This document shows, piece by piece, positions 18,386 to 27,762 of a stretch of DNA of 64,000 nucleotides. The number at the start of each line of letters is the position of its first letter. Position 1 is the first letter of the stretch. The translations under genes and the position numbers were made by a program. This DNA comes from Teichococcus rhizosphaerae (GTDB lineage Bacteria > Pseudomonadota > Alphaproteobacteria > Acetobacterales > Acetobacteraceae), in the NCBI RefSeq assembly GCF_002631185.1, contig NZ_PDNU01000010.1, positions 62,001 through 126,000 of the forward strand. Direction: 5' to 3'. The notes under the pieces were generated by a model. The model was not told where the DNA came from. It saw nothing but the letters and a program-made list of their open reading frames with translations, and ran no database searches.

Positions 18386-20519
18386 GCGCGTCCACCGCGA
18401 GCTGGCGCGTGCCGTTGCAGATCACCGGGTTGACGTCGATCTCGGCGATGCGCCCGGCATGGTCCGCCGCCAGCTCCGAGACGCGCTGCACGATCCCGGC
18501 CAGCGTATCGAGATCCACCGCCGGCAGGTTGCGGAAGCCCTCCAGCAGCTTCGCGCCCTTCAGCCGCCCCAGCATCGCCCGCGCCTCCGCGTGGCCCACG
18601 GGGGCGAGCGCCACGGCGCTGTCGCGCAGCAGCTCCACCAGGATGCCGCCCAGTCCCACCAGCACGGTGGGGCCGAAGAGCGGGTCGCGCGTCGCGCCCA
18701 CCACCATCTCGATGCCGGCGGGCACCATGGGCTGCACCAGCACGCCGTTGATGCGGGCCCGCGGCGCGGCGCGGGCGGCGTTCTCCGTCACCGCCGCATA
18801 GGCCGCGCGCACGGCCTCCGCGTCGCGCAGGCCGAGGCGGATCACGCCGGCCTCGGTCTTGTGCGGCAGGTCGGGGGATTCGACCTTCAGCACCACCGGA
18901 TAGCCGGCCGCCCCGGCGGCGGCGACGGCGGCCTCGGCGTCGTTCACCAGCGTCTCGGCCACCACGGGGATGCCATAGGCGGCGAGCACCGCCTTGCTCT
19001 CGCGCTCGGTCAGCACGGCGCCGCGCGCACGGTCCAGCAGCGCCGCCACGGCCTCGGCGGCGCCGGCGGGCGCGGCGCGGCGCCGCTCCGGCCTGCCCGC
19101 CTGCCGCAGCGCCGCCCGCGCCTGCCAGGCGCCGATCGCCGCCATGCAGCGGTCCATGGAGCGGAACAGCGCCACATGCGGCAGCGCCTCCGCTTCCCGC
19201 GCGCCGGGGCCTTCCAGGTACTGGCTGGTCCAGACCACGCAGGCGGGCTTGCCATGCTCGGCCGCCAGCGCGTCCAGCATGGCGAAGCGGGGCGTCGCGG
19301 TGTCGTAGGCATAGCCATTGGGCAGGATCAGCGTGCCGAAGGCGGGATCGGCCAGCAGCGCGCCGGCGCAGGCGCGCAGCGATTCCGGGTCGGTCAGCAC
19401 CTGCGCCGTCACGTCGCAGGGGTTGCGGGCGGAGCCGAACTCCGGGATGCGCGCCTCCAGCACGGCGCGCGCCTCGGCGCCCGGCTGCGGCATGGCGATG
19501 CCGCGCGCCTCCGCCCGGTCCGCCGCCATGATGGCCGAGCCGCCGGAGGTGGACACCACCGCCACCCCCGCGGCCCTGGGCGCCGGCGCCTTGGCCAGGA
19601 AGCTCGCCAGCTCCAGCAGCCCCTCATACTGCTCGGCCATCACCGCGCCGCAGCGCGCGAAGGCGGCGCGGTAGGCGGCGTCCGAGCCCGCCAGCGAGCC
19701 GGTGTGGGACAGCGCCGCCTCCGCGCCGCTCGCGCCCGTGGCCAGCTTGTGCACCACCAGCGGCTTGTCGCTGGCCCAGGCCAGCTCGGCCGCCTCCAGC
19801 AGCCGGCGCGGGTCGGACATGCCCTCGAACAGCAGGGAGATGGCCGAGCAGGCCGGGTCCTCCGCCAGCGCCGCCACGTAGTCGGCGACATCGACATCGG
19901 CCGAATTGCCGCAGGTGAGGATGCGGCCGATGGCCGCCCCCGCCTCGGTGGACTGGGCCAGCGCGAAGCCGAGGTTGCCCGACTGGCTGACGATGCCGAT
20001 GGCAGGCCCGGACAGCGGCCGCCAGGGCCTCGGCACCGTCATGAAGCTGGCGCCGGCGCCGCTGGCATAGTCCACCAGCCCGAGGCAGTTGGGCCCGACC
20101 AGCCGCACCCCGCCCTCCCGCGCCCGCGCCACCAGCCGCGCCTGCAGCGCCACGCGCTCCGGCCGCGCCGTTTCGGCGAAGCCGGCCGCGTAGAGCACCA
20201 GCGCGCCGGCGCCGAGCGCCACGCACTCCTCCAGCACCGCCTCCGCCGCCTCCATCGGCGTCGCGGCCACCACCAGGTCCGGCACCTCCGGCAGCGCCGA
20301 GAGGCTGGGGTGGCAGGGCCGCTCGCCCAGCCGGTCGTAGCGCGCGTTCACCAGGTGCAGCCGGCCGGCGAAGCCCGACAGGTGGTGCACCGTGCGCTCG
20401 CCGAAGGAGCCCTGGCGGGCCGAGGCGCCGACCACGGCGATGCTCCCGGGGGAGAGCAGCCGGCGCAGCTCGGCGGCGCGGTAGAGCGGGCGGGAGGCGG
20501 GGATGTGGGTGTCGGGCAT
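18333..20519 (-). CDS. Acetate-CoA ligase family protein (ADP-forming acyl-CoA synthetase)
   Basis: A 728-residue fused alpha-beta NDP-forming acyl-CoA synthetase. Residues about 15-130 are a CoA-binding Rossmann domain (SIAVVGASARQGSFGERT), about 145-460 the succinyl-CoA-ligase-like and flavodoxin domains (LVGPNCLGLVDY, GIVSQSGNLGFAL), and about 490-720 an ATP-grasp domain (AAGYPVVLKVESPDLPHKTE). The phosphorylated His of related enzymes would lie in the ALSHTGSLAG segment. It is the last gene of the long minus-strand operon and would activate the carboxylic acid fed into the beta-oxidation-like enzymes. It overlaps the convergent reductase gene by 53 bp. Confidence 0.9.
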   Translation of the reverse strand: MPDTHIPASRPLYRAAELRRLLSPGSIAVVGASARQGSFGERTVHHLSGFAGRLHLVNARYDRLGERPCHPSLSALPEVPDLVVAATPMEAAEAVLEECVALGAGALVLYAAGFAETARPERVALQARLVARAREGGVRLVGPNCLGLVDYASGAGASFMTVPRPWRPLSGPAIGIVSQSGNLGFALAQSTEAGAAIGRILTCGNSADVDVADYVAALAEDPACSAISLLFEGMSDPRRLLEAAELAWASDKPLVVHKLATGASGAEAALSHTGSLAGSDAAYRAAFARCGAVMAEQYEGLLELASFLAKAPAPRAAGVAVVSTSGGSAIMAADRAEARGIAMPQPGAEARAVLEARIPEFGSARNPCDVTAQVLTDPESLRACAGALLADPAFGTLILPNGYAYDTATPRFAMLDALAAEHGKPACVVWTSQYLEGPGAREAEALPHVALFRSMDRCMAAIGAWQARAALRQAGRPERRRAAPAGAAEAVAALLDRARGAVLTERESKAVLAAYGIPVVAETLVNDAEAAVAAAGAAGYPVVLKVESPDLPHKTEAGVIRLGLRDAEAVRAAYAAVTENAARAAPRARINGVLVQPMVPAGIEMVVGATRDPLFGPTVLVGLGGILVELLRDSAVALAPVGHAEARAMLGRLKGAKLLEGFRNLPAVDLDTLAGIVQRVSELAADHAGRIAEIDVNPVICNGTRQLAVDALIALRPPAAQPGDRPAA

Positions 20520-20545
20520 GTTGTCCAGGCTCTGGCGGGCAGGCT

Positions 20546-21535
20546 CTAGCGGGGCGCCGTGGCGGCGAGGCGCTGCACCAGCGGCCGCCAGCGCTCCATC
20601 TCGGTTCTCAGGAAGGTGGCGAAGTCCTCGGGCGAGCCGCCGGCGACGTACTGGCCCTCGGACAGCAGCCGGTCGCGCAGCTCGGGCGCCTCCATCGCCT
20701 TGAGCGCGGCGGCGTTCAGCGCCACCACCGCCTCGGGCGGCGTGTGCGCGGGCGCGAGCAGGCCGAACCAGGTCTGCGCCACCATGTTCGGCCCGAACTC
20801 GGAGAAGTTCGGGATGTCGGGCGTCACGGCCAGCCGCTGCTCGCCGGTCCAGCCGATGATGTGGGCGCGGCCCGAGCGGTGCGCGGCGAGGCCGGAGCTG
20901 CCGCCCACCACGATGGCGTCCAGCGTGCCGGCCAGCAGGTCGGTGAGCTGCTGCGCGTCGCCCCGGTAGGTCACCTCGGTGAGGCGGATGCCCATCCCCT
21001 CGAAGGCGACGATGGCGGCGATGTTGTTGAAGCTGGTCGGGCCGTTGGAGCCGTAGTTCAGCCGGCCCGGCTGCTTCTTCACCAGCTCGACGAATTCGGG
21101 GATGGTCTTGGGCAGCCCGCTCTTCACCGCGACCGCGAAGGGCAGCTTGGAGACCAGCACGACCGGCGAGAAGTCCTCGGGCTTGTAGGGCAGCTTGTCC
21201 GGCAGCAGCGGGTTCAGCGTCAGCGTGGTGCCGGAGGACATCAGCAGCGTGTGCCCGTCCGGCGCCGCGCGGGCCACCGCCTCGGCGCCGAGGATGGTTT
21301 GCGCGCCAGGCTTGTTCTCGACGATCACCGGCTGCCCCAGGATGGGCGCCATCCGGTCCGCCATGGTGCGCGCCGCGACGTCGGTCGCGCCGCCGGGCGG
21401 GAACGGGACCACGATGGTCACCGGCCGCGCCGGAAAGGCCGCCGCCCGCGCCGGGCCGGGCCGGGCGCCGAGGCCGGCGGCGGCGCCCGTGGCGGCCAGG
21501 GCGGTGGCCGCTCGCAGAATGCTACGTCTCTCCAT
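20546..21535 (-). CDS. Tripartite tricarboxylate transporter receptor (Bug/TctC family)
   Basis: A 329-residue periplasmic binding protein. An Arg-Arg-containing signal peptide (MERRSILRAATAL...ARAA) suggests possible Tat export, then the Bug hallmark PVTIVVPFPPGGATDVAAR, VENKPGAQTILGA, and YGSNGPTSFNNI. Bug proteins bind carboxylates for a TctAB membrane pair, but none is encoded nearby, so it is an orphan receptor that either borrows a distant TctAB or acts as a sensor. Clustering with acyl-CoA enzymes suggests its ligand is the substrate degraded by this operon. Confidence 0.92.
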   Translation of the reverse strand: MERRSILRAATALAATGAAAGLGARPGPARAAAFPARPVTIVVPFPPGGATDVAARTMADRMAPILGQPVIVENKPGAQTILGAEAVARAAPDGHTLLMSSGTTLTLNPLLPDKLPYKPEDFSPVVLVSKLPFAVAVKSGLPKTIPEFVELVKKQPGRLNYGSNGPTSFNNIAAIVAFEGMGIRLTEVTYRGDAQQLTDLLAGTLDAIVVGGSSGLAAHRSGRAHIIGWTGEQRLAVTPDIPNFSEFGPNMVAQTWFGLLAPAHTPPEAVVALNAAALKAMEAPELRDRLLSEGQYVAGGSPEDFATFLRTEMERWRPLVQRLAATAPR

Positions 21536-21612
21536 TGTCTTCCCTCCTCCTGCCGCGTCCGCTCATTCAGGCGGCGGGCGCTGGCTGCGATCGGTCCGGC
21601 GGTTCCCCGCCG

Positions 21613-22374
21613 CTATTCCAGCAGGGCGTCGCGCAGCGCGGCGAGCCGCGCCGCGTCCAGCCCCAGCGCGGCCTCCATGAAGGCCTCCGCGTCGGCATGG
21701 CCCCGCAGCGCCGTGTCCAGCGCCGCTTCCAGCAGCGGGGCATGGGCGCGCTTCAGCGCCTCGGAAACGGCGGGCGGCGTTCCGGGCGGCAGCGCCGCGC
21801 GGCCTTCCCAGAAGCGGTTGGTGGCCAGGTAGTCCTCGATGACGACCGCACGCGGCACGCCGAGCGCGGTCAGCAGCAGCGCGGCGCCGAAGCCGGTGCG
21901 GTCCTTGCCGGCCGAGCAGTGGAACACCAGCGGCAGCCGCTCCGGCCGGGACAGCAGGCCGAGCAGCGCGCGGTATTGCGGCAGCTTGCTGGTGGCATAG
22001 GCCTGGTAGGCCTGCCCGAGCAGCGACACCACGTCCTCGCCCGTGGCCTCGGCGCGCTCCAGGATGTCGCGCAGCGCGGCGCCGACGGTGGGCTCGATCG
22101 GCAGCGAGACCACCTCCGGCGCCGGCTCCGGCAGGCGGGAGGGGGCGCGCTCGCGCTCCTTCTCGCCGCGCAGGTCGCAGACGGTGCGCAGGCCGAGCCG
22201 GCCCAGCGTCACCAGATCCGCATCCGTCAGCGCGCCGAGCGCGGCCGCGCGGAACACCAGCCCGAAGCGCACCCGCCGGCCATCGGCGGCGCGGTAGCCG
22301 CCGAGGTCGCGCAGGTTGGTGCAGCCTTCCAGCGCCACGCGGCGCGGCAGCGCCTCAGCGGCGGCGGAGGGCAT
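21613..22374 (-). CDS. Tyrosine-protein phosphatase-like protein (Y_phosphatase3 family)
   Basis: A 253-residue protein with the dual-specificity phosphatase loop VFHCSAGKDRTGFG (Cys nucleophile, Arg) and the N-terminal GCTNLRDLGGY signature of the LpqV/MptpB-like group. These enzymes remove phosphate from protein tyrosine or phosphoinositides. The ATG at 22374 is preferred because GTGGAG sits seven bases before it; a GTG at 22386 is an alternative. It is embedded in an acyl-CoA degradation operon, where its role is not obvious. It may dephosphorylate a metabolite rather than a protein. Confidence 0.85.
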   Translation of the reverse strand: MPSAAAEALPRRVALEGCTNLRDLGGYRAADGRRVRFGLVFRAAALGALTDADLVTLGRLGLRTVCDLRGEKERERAPSRLPEPAPEVVSLPIEPTVGAALRDILERAEATGEDVVSLLGQAYQAYATSKLPQYRALLGLLSRPERLPLVFHCSAGKDRTGFGAALLLTALGVPRAVVIEDYLATNRFWEGRAALPPGTPPAVSEALKRAHAPLLEAALDTALRGHADAEAFMEAALGLDAARLAALRDALLE

Positions 22375-22388
22375 GGCGCGCTCCACGC

Positions 22389-23183
22389 TCAGCGGCCCTG
22401 GAACACGGCCGGCCGCTTCTCGAACCAGGATTGCAGCGCCTCGTGGTGGTCCTGCGTGCTGTGCGCCAGCGCCTGGTAGGCGGCGGACAGCTCCAGCAGC
22501 GAGCCAAGGCTCATGTGCTGCCCCTCGCGCAGCAGGCGCTTGGTCAGGCGCAGCACCTGCGGCGGGTTGCGGGCGATGCGGGCCGCGAGCGAGCGCGCCT
22601 CCTCGATGAGCTGATCGTCCGGCACCACGCGGGAGATCAGCCCGCAGGCCAGCGCGGCCCTGGCGTCCAGCCGGTCGCCGGTGAAGGCCATCTCGGCGGC
22701 CTTGGACTGGCCCACCGCGCGCGGCAGCAGCCAGGCCCCGCCATCGCCCGGCACGATGCCGACGCTGACGAAGCTCTCGGCATAGGAGGAGCTTTCCGCG
22801 CCGATGCGGATGTCGCACATGCAGGCGAGGTCGAGCCCCGCGCCGATCGCCGGGCCGTTCACCGCGGCGATGGTGGGAACCTCGAGCTCGTAGAGCGCCA
22901 GCGGGATCTTCTGGATGCCGCGGCGGTAGCTGTCGCGGATCTCGGCGGGCGGCATGCCGTAGCGGTCGCGCATCGCCTTGAGGTCGCCGCCCGCGGAGAA
23001 GGCGCTGCCGGCGCCGGTCAGGATCACCGCGCGCACGTCCCGCTCGGCGGCGATCCAGGCGCAGGCCTCGGTGAAGGCCTCCGTGCTGCCGCCCTCGATG
23101 GACAGCGCGTTGCGCTTCTCGGGCATGTTCATCGTCAGGGTGACGATGGGGCCATCGCGGGCGATGGTCAGGAAGTCGTTCAA
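22389..23183 (-). CDS. Enoyl-CoA hydratase/isomerase (crotonase family)
   Basis: A 264-residue crotonase. The oxyanion-hole strands LTGAGSAFSAGGDLKAM and AAVNGPAIGAGLDLACMCD are clear. In the second motif the position used by the Glu of true hydratases is a Ser-Ser-Tyr-Ala segment (AESSSYAESFVSVGIVPGDG), with only one late acid, so hydratase versus isomerase activity is open. Translation appears to start from a TTG at 23183 that overlaps the stop of the upstream gene (TTGA). It acts on the product of the adjacent acyl-CoA dehydrogenases. Confidence 0.88.
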   Translation of the reverse strand: MNDFLTIARDGPIVTLTMNMPEKRNALSIEGGSTEAFTEACAWIAAERDVRAVILTGAGSAFSAGGDLKAMRDRYGMPPAEIRDSYRRGIQKIPLALYELEVPTIAAVNGPAIGAGLDLACMCDIRIGAESSSYAESFVSVGIVPGDGGAWLLPRAVGQSKAAEMAFTGDRLDARAALACGLISRVVPDDQLIEEARSLAARIARNPPQVLRLTKRLLREGQHMSLGSLLELSAAYQALAHSTQDHHEALQSWFEKRPAVFQGR

Positions 23184-24223
23184 GGCGTCGTCTCCTCAGC
23201 CGGCCGGTTTTCTGCAAGCGGGGGGGCGAGCCGCGCGCGCACGAAGGCCAGGGACTGGGCCTCCGCGCCGCGCAGGAACTCGGCGCCCAGCCAGGCATTC
23301 CAGTGGCTCTCGGCTCCGAAGCGCAGCCTGCCCCGGTGCAGCAGCCCGGTCCAGAGATGCAGGTCCACCTCGGCGGTGATGCCCATGGCGCCATGCACCG
23401 CGTGCGCGATGCCGGCGACGCGCGAGGCCGCCTCGCCGATACGTGCCTTGGCGGCGGCGATGCGCGCGGTGTCGAGCCCCGCAACACCCGTCCCGCCCTC
23501 CCCCGGCAGGGATGCGAGCTGCGCCGCGATGCGGGCGGCGAACACGTCCTCCGTCATCACGCTGATCTGCTGCTGCACCGCCTGGAAGGCGGCGATGGCG
23601 CGGCCGAACTGGCGGCGCTCGGTGGCGTAGCGCACCGTCTCCTCCAGGATGCGCTCCATCGCGCCGGCCATGGCAGCGAGCGTGGCCCAGGCGCCGGCGG
23701 CCATCCAGTCGGCCTCCGGCAGGGTGGGCGCGTTGCCGGCCGAGGCCCAGCGCAGCACCGTGCCATAGGGCGAGGCGTCGTCCCGCTCCGCTTCGGCCAC
23801 CGGCAGCAGGCGCGCCCCGCCCGGCCGCGGCAGCAGCACCCATTCGGCGGCGCCATGGGCCGCGACCCGGCCGCGCAGCGCCTCCCCCGGCAGCGCCTCG
23901 GCCAGGGCGATGGCGCCGGAGGGCACGGCCATGCCGGCGCGGGCCAGCGCGGCGCGGGCCAGCATGGTCCCGCCGAGCGGCAGCGGCGCGGCGGCGCGGC
24001 CGGCGGCCAGCAGCACGGGCAGCGCGTCGGCGGGGCCGAGCCCGGCGCCGCCCGCCTCCTCCGGCACCAGCGCGTCGGCGAAGCCCGCCTCCTCCACCGC
24101 CGACCAGAGCACGCCGGCCGGGCCGCCGCCGAGGATGGCGCGCACCGCGGCGGGCGTGGCGTGGCGGGCGAAGAGTTCGGCGGCGGATTGCGCCAGCAGG
24201 TCGTCGGTCACAACGGCGTCCAT
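23180..24223 (-). CDS. Acyl-CoA dehydrogenase family protein (short subunit)
   Basis: A 347-residue acyl-CoA dehydrogenase-like protein, shorter than the usual 380. The N-terminal helical part (AAELFARHATPAAV) and the C-terminal flavin-domain helices (ATERRQFGRAIAAFQAVQQQ, AHAVHGAMGITAEVDLHLW) are present, but the middle beta domain is reduced and lacks the TEP FAD motif. Such proteins commonly form alpha2-beta2 heteromers with a full-length dehydrogenase, as in FadE-pair enzymes of steroid catabolism. The partner is probably encoded 13 bp upstream (24237-25388). Confidence 0.87.
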   Translation of the reverse strand: MDAVVTDDLLAQSAAELFARHATPAAVRAILGGGPAGVLWSAVEEAGFADALVPEEAGGAGLGPADALPVLLAAGRAAAPLPLGGTMLARAALARAGMAVPSGAIALAEALPGEALRGRVAAHGAAEWVLLPRPGGARLLPVAEAERDDASPYGTVLRWASAGNAPTLPEADWMAAGAWATLAAMAGAMERILEETVRYATERRQFGRAIAAFQAVQQQISVMTEDVFAARIAAQLASLPGEGGTGVAGLDTARIAAAKARIGEAASRVAGIAHAVHGAMGITAEVDLHLWTGLLHRGRLRFGAESHWNAWLGAEFLRGAEAQSLAFVRARLAPPLAENRPAEETTP

Positions 24224-24236
24224 CAGCCCCCTCCTC

Positions 24237-25388
24237 TCACCGTAGCCCCATGCCGCGCGCGATCATGCCGCGCAGGATTTCCCGCGTGCCGCCGCGCAGC
24301 GAATAGGAAGGCGCCATGGCGCTGGTATAGGCCAGGGTGCGCAGCAGCGCGGCGGGCGGCTCGCGCGCCGGGTCGGCGCCCAGCCGGTCCTCCAGCAGGG
24401 CCGGGATGGCCTGCTCGAACTCGGTGCCGAGATCCTTCACCAGCGCCGCCTCCACCACCGGGCTCTCGCCCCGCACCAGCCGGTCCGTCACGGCCACCGA
24501 CATGGCGCGCAGCACGGCGAGGTGGCCGAGCAGCCGGCCCAGCAGCGCGGTGGACTGCGCGTCCGCCGCGCCCTCGGCGCGCAGCCAGCCGATCCACGCG
24601 TCGAGCAGCACCACAGAGGACAGCACGCGCTCCGGCCCGCTGCGCTCGAAGGCCAGCTCGGCGTTCACCTGCGCCCAGCCCCCGCCCTCCTCGCCGATCA
24701 GCGCGTCCTCCGGCAGCAGCACGTCGCGGAACACCACCTCGGAGAAATGCGCGTCCCCCGCCAGGTCGCGGATCGGGCTGATCGTCACGCCGGGGAGCGA
24801 CAGGTCGATGATGAACTGCGACAGCCCCTTGTGCCGGTCCTGCGCGGTGCCGGAGCTGCGCACCAGCGCGATCATGTAGTGCGAGTGGTGCGCGTTGGTG
24901 GTCCAGATCTTGGCGCCGTTCAGCCGCCAGCCGCCCTCCTCGCGCACCGCGCGGGTGGAGACGCTGGCGAGGTCCGAGCCCGTGTCCGGCTCGCTCATGC
25001 CGATGCAGAAGAAGCTCTCGCCGCGGCAGATGCGCGGCAGGTGGAAGCGCCGCTGCGCCTCGGTGCCGAAGCGCAGGATCAGCGGCCCGCTCTGCCGGTC
25101 GGCGATCCAGTGGGCCGAGACGGGGGCGCCGGCGGCGAGCAGCTCCTCCACCAGCACGTAGCGGGCGAAGGGGCCGAGCCCGGCGCCGCCATACTCCTTG
25201 GGGAAGGTGAGGCCGAGCCAGCCCTTCGCGGCGAGCGCGCGGCTGAAGCCGGCATCGAACCCCATCCAGGAGCGGGCGCGGATCTCGGGCGGGATCCCCG
25301 GCACGTGCTCGGCCAGGAAGGCGCGGATGGCCGGGCGCAGCGCCTCGTCGGCGGCGGGAATGGTGGAAAGCGGCAGGGCGGTCAGCAT
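24237..25388 (-). CDS. Acyl-CoA dehydrogenase
   Basis: A 383-residue acyl-CoA dehydrogenase with the FAD/substrate motif FCIGMSEPDTGSDLAS, IWTTNAHHSHYM, and a C-terminal SLRGGTREILRGMIARGMGL. It matches the FadE-like large subunit of heteromeric dehydrogenases, in keeping with the truncated homologue that follows 13 bp downstream. A GPERVLSSVVLLDAWIGW helix replaces the usual catalytic-Glu environment, so the base is uncertain. It is the third gene of the IclR-controlled operon. Confidence 0.9.
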   Translation of the reverse strand: MLTALPLSTIPAADEALRPAIRAFLAEHVPGIPPEIRARSWMGFDAGFSRALAAKGWLGLTFPKEYGGAGLGPFARYVLVEELLAAGAPVSAHWIADRQSGPLILRFGTEAQRRFHLPRICRGESFFCIGMSEPDTGSDLASVSTRAVREEGGWRLNGAKIWTTNAHHSHYMIALVRSSGTAQDRHKGLSQFIIDLSLPGVTISPIRDLAGDAHFSEVVFRDVLLPEDALIGEEGGGWAQVNAELAFERSGPERVLSSVVLLDAWIGWLRAEGAADAQSTALLGRLLGHLAVLRAMSVAVTDRLVRGESPVVEAALVKDLGTEFEQAIPALLEDRLGADPAREPPAALLRTLAYTSAMAPSYSLRGGTREILRGMIARGMGLR

Positions 25389-25408
25389 GTGTTCTCGGTC
25401 TCCTCCGC

Positions 25409-26395
25409 TCAGTCCAGCCGCACGCCGCTGTCGGCGATGACCCTGGCCCAGCGCGCGGTCTCGGCGCGCAGGTAGTCGCCATAGGCTTCCGGCGTGCCGC
25501 CCAGCGGCTCGGTGCCCTGCTCGGCCAGGCGCGCGCGCACATCGGCATCCGCAAGCGCCGCCATGACGGCGGCGTTCAGCCGCGCGACCACGGCGTCCGG
25601 CGTGCGCGCCGGCACCATCATCCCCTGCCAGGCGCCGACCTCGAAGCCCGGGATCAGCGCCTCCGCCACGGTGGGCACCTCGGGCAGCGGCGCGATGCGG
25701 CGCGGGCTGGTGACGGCGAGCGCCCGCAGCCGGCCGTCGCGGATCAGCGGCAGGGCGGAGTTCACCGTGTCGGTGAGGAACTGCACGCGGCCGGCGGCGG
25801 CGTCGAGCAGCGCCGGCGCGCTGCCGCGATAGGGCGAGTGGACCGCCTCCAGCCCCTGGTCGCGCAGCAGCAGGAAGGCGCCGAGATGGGTGACGTTGCC
25901 GTTGCCCGCCGAGCCATAGGTGAGCTGGCCGGGCCGCGCCTTCAGGTGGGCCACGAAGCCGGCGACGTCGCGCACCGGCAGCTCGGCGTTCACCGCCAGC
26001 ACCAGCGGGATGGTGGCGGTCAGCGCCACCGGGCGCAGGTCGCGCAGCGCGTCATAGGGCAGCCGGGTGTAGAGCGCCGGGCTGAGGGCGATGGAGGAGG
26101 TGTTGTAGAGCACGGTGTGGCCGTCCGGCTCCGCCTTGGCCACGGCGTCGTTGCCGATGTTGCCGTTGGCGCCGGGGCGGTTCTCCGCCACCACCGGCTG
26201 GCCCAGCTCCCGCCCCATGCGCTCGGCCAGCACGCGGGCGACGATGTCGGTCGGGCCGCCGGGCGGAAAGGGGATGATCAGGCGGATGGGGCGCTGCGGC
26301 CAGGATTGCGCGCGGGCGGCGGCGCCCGCCAGCAGCACCGGCAGCGCCGTGGCGGCGAGCAGGGCGCGGCGGCCGAGGGCGTTGGAACGGGTCAT
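25409..26395 (-). CDS. Tripartite tricarboxylate transporter receptor (Bug/TctC family)
   Basis: A 328-residue Bug-type binding protein with signal peptide (MTRSNALGRRALLAATAL...ARAQ), the family start RPIRLIIPFPPGGPTDIVAR, VAENRPGANGNIGND and YGSAGNGNVTHLGA. The second such receptor in this operon; the two differ throughout, so they are not a recent duplication. The ATG overlaps the CoA-transferase stop (ATGA). No TctA or TctB gene is present in the window. Ligand is unknown, probably the acid degraded by the surrounding enzymes. Confidence 0.92.
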   Translation of the reverse strand: MTRSNALGRRALLAATALPVLLAGAAARAQSWPQRPIRLIIPFPPGGPTDIVARVLAERMGRELGQPVVAENRPGANGNIGNDAVAKAEPDGHTVLYNTSSIALSPALYTRLPYDALRDLRPVALTATIPLVLAVNAELPVRDVAGFVAHLKARPGQLTYGSAGNGNVTHLGAFLLLRDQGLEAVHSPYRGSAPALLDAAAGRVQFLTDTVNSALPLIRDGRLRALAVTSPRRIAPLPEVPTVAEALIPGFEVGAWQGMMVPARTPDAVVARLNAAVMAALADADVRARLAEQGTEPLGGTPEAYGDYLRAETARWARVIADSGVRLD

Positions 26396-27708
26396 GCCGG
26401 CAGCTCCGCATCCTGGCGGGCGGCGCGGGGCGCCGCGCATTGCACCACCCCCGCCGCCGCCAGCCGCGCGATCTCCTCCGTCGCCAGCCCCAGCGTCTCC
26501 GCCAGCACGGCCTCCGTGTCCTGGCCCAGCCAGGGCGGCGCCTGCCGGTAGCTGGCCGGCGTGCGGGAGAACCGGCCGGGATAGCCGATCACGGTGAGCG
26601 GCGTGCCGTCGGCGCGGCGCATCGATTGCAGCAGGCCGCGCGCCGCCACCTGCGGGTCGGCCAGCACCTGGTCGATGGTGTTGATCGGGCCGCCGGGCAC
26701 GCCCGCCTCGGCCATGGCCGCCAGCAGGTCGGCCGCCTTCCAGGGCGCGATGGCGCGGGCCAGCGCCAGCTCCACCGCGCGGCGCTCCTGGGCGCGGCCG
26801 GAATTGGTGGCGAAGCGCGGGTCCTCGGCCATCTCGTGCAGCCCGAGCATCCGGCACAGGGCGCGGAACTGCCCGTCATTGCCGCAGGCGACGATGATGT
26901 AGTCGTCCGCCGCGGCGAAGTCCCGGTAGGGCACCACGTTGGGGTGGTCGTTGCCGAGGCGCCGCGGGACCACGCCGCCCACCAGGTAGTTCATCCCCTG
27001 GTTCACCAGCAGGGCGAGCTGGCTGTCCAGCAGCGCGCAGTCGATGTGCTGGCCCTGGCCGCTCCGGTCGCGCTCGCGCAGCGCGGCGAGGATGGAGATG
27101 GTGGCGTAGAGGCCGGTGAAGAGGTCGCTCACCGGCAGCCCGACCTTCATCGGGCCGGCGCCCTCCACCCCGTCCGGGCGGCCGGTGATGCTCATCAGCC
27201 CGCTCATGCCCTGGATCAGGAAGTCGTAGCCGCCGCGCGCGGCATAGGGGCCGGTGTGGCCGAAGCCGGTGATGGAGCAATAGACCAGCCGGGGATTGGC
27301 GGCGCAGAGCGTGGCCTTGTCCAGCCCGTACTTCTCCAGCCCGCCGGTGCGGAAGTTCTCGACCAGCACGTCGGCCTGCTCCGCGAGGCGGCGCACCAGC
27401 GCGGCGCCCTCGGGCCGCGCGAAGTCGATGGCGAGGGACTGCTTGTTGCGGTTGGCGCAGAGGTAGTAGGCGGCGTCCGGCCGCTCGGAGCCGTCCTCCA
27501 GGAAGGGCGGGCCCCAGCGGCGGGTGTCGTCGCCGCCGCCGGGCTGCTCCACCTTCAGCACCTCGGCACCCAGATCGCCCAGGATCTGCGTGGCCCAGGG
27601 CGCGGCCAGCACGCGGGAAAGGTCCAGCACCTTCAGCCCGGCCAGCGGGCCGGGCCGGGCGTGGCTTTCCTCCGTCGCGGGGCATTGCGCGGGCGCGGGG
27701 TGGCGCAT
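26392..27708 (-). CDS. CaiB/BaiF family CoA-transferase (class III)
   Basis: A 438-residue class III CoA-transferase, which moves CoA between carboxylates through an aspartyl-CoA thioester. Motifs are LKVLDLSRVLAAPWATQILGD at the N terminus, VEQPGGGDDTRRWGPPF, NRNKQSLAIDF, and the catalytic Asp probably in MKVGLPVSDLFTG. The ATG at 27708 lies after an AGAAGG Shine-Dalgarno; the open frame continues upstream through the operator and is rejected as start. First gene of the eight-gene operon; it would activate the imported acid by CoA transfer, in parallel with or replacing the ADP-forming synthetase. Confidence 0.92.
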   Translation of the reverse strand: MRHPAPAQCPATEESHARPGPLAGLKVLDLSRVLAAPWATQILGDLGAEVLKVEQPGGGDDTRRWGPPFLEDGSERPDAAYYLCANRNKQSLAIDFARPEGAALVRRLAEQADVLVENFRTGGLEKYGLDKATLCAANPRLVYCSITGFGHTGPYAARGGYDFLIQGMSGLMSITGRPDGVEGAGPMKVGLPVSDLFTGLYATISILAALRERDRSGQGQHIDCALLDSQLALLVNQGMNYLVGGVVPRRLGNDHPNVVPYRDFAAADDYIIVACGNDGQFRALCRMLGLHEMAEDPRFATNSGRAQERRAVELALARAIAPWKAADLLAAMAEAGVPGGPINTIDQVLADPQVAARGLLQSMRRADGTPLTVIGYPGRFSRTPASYRQAPPWLGQDTEAVLAETLGLATEEIARLAAAGVVQCAAPRAARQDAELPA

Positions 27709-27762
27709 GCGGCCTTCTCCTCCCTGGGCTCCGGCGGCCTGCTCAAGCGGCCGCTCGCGTTG

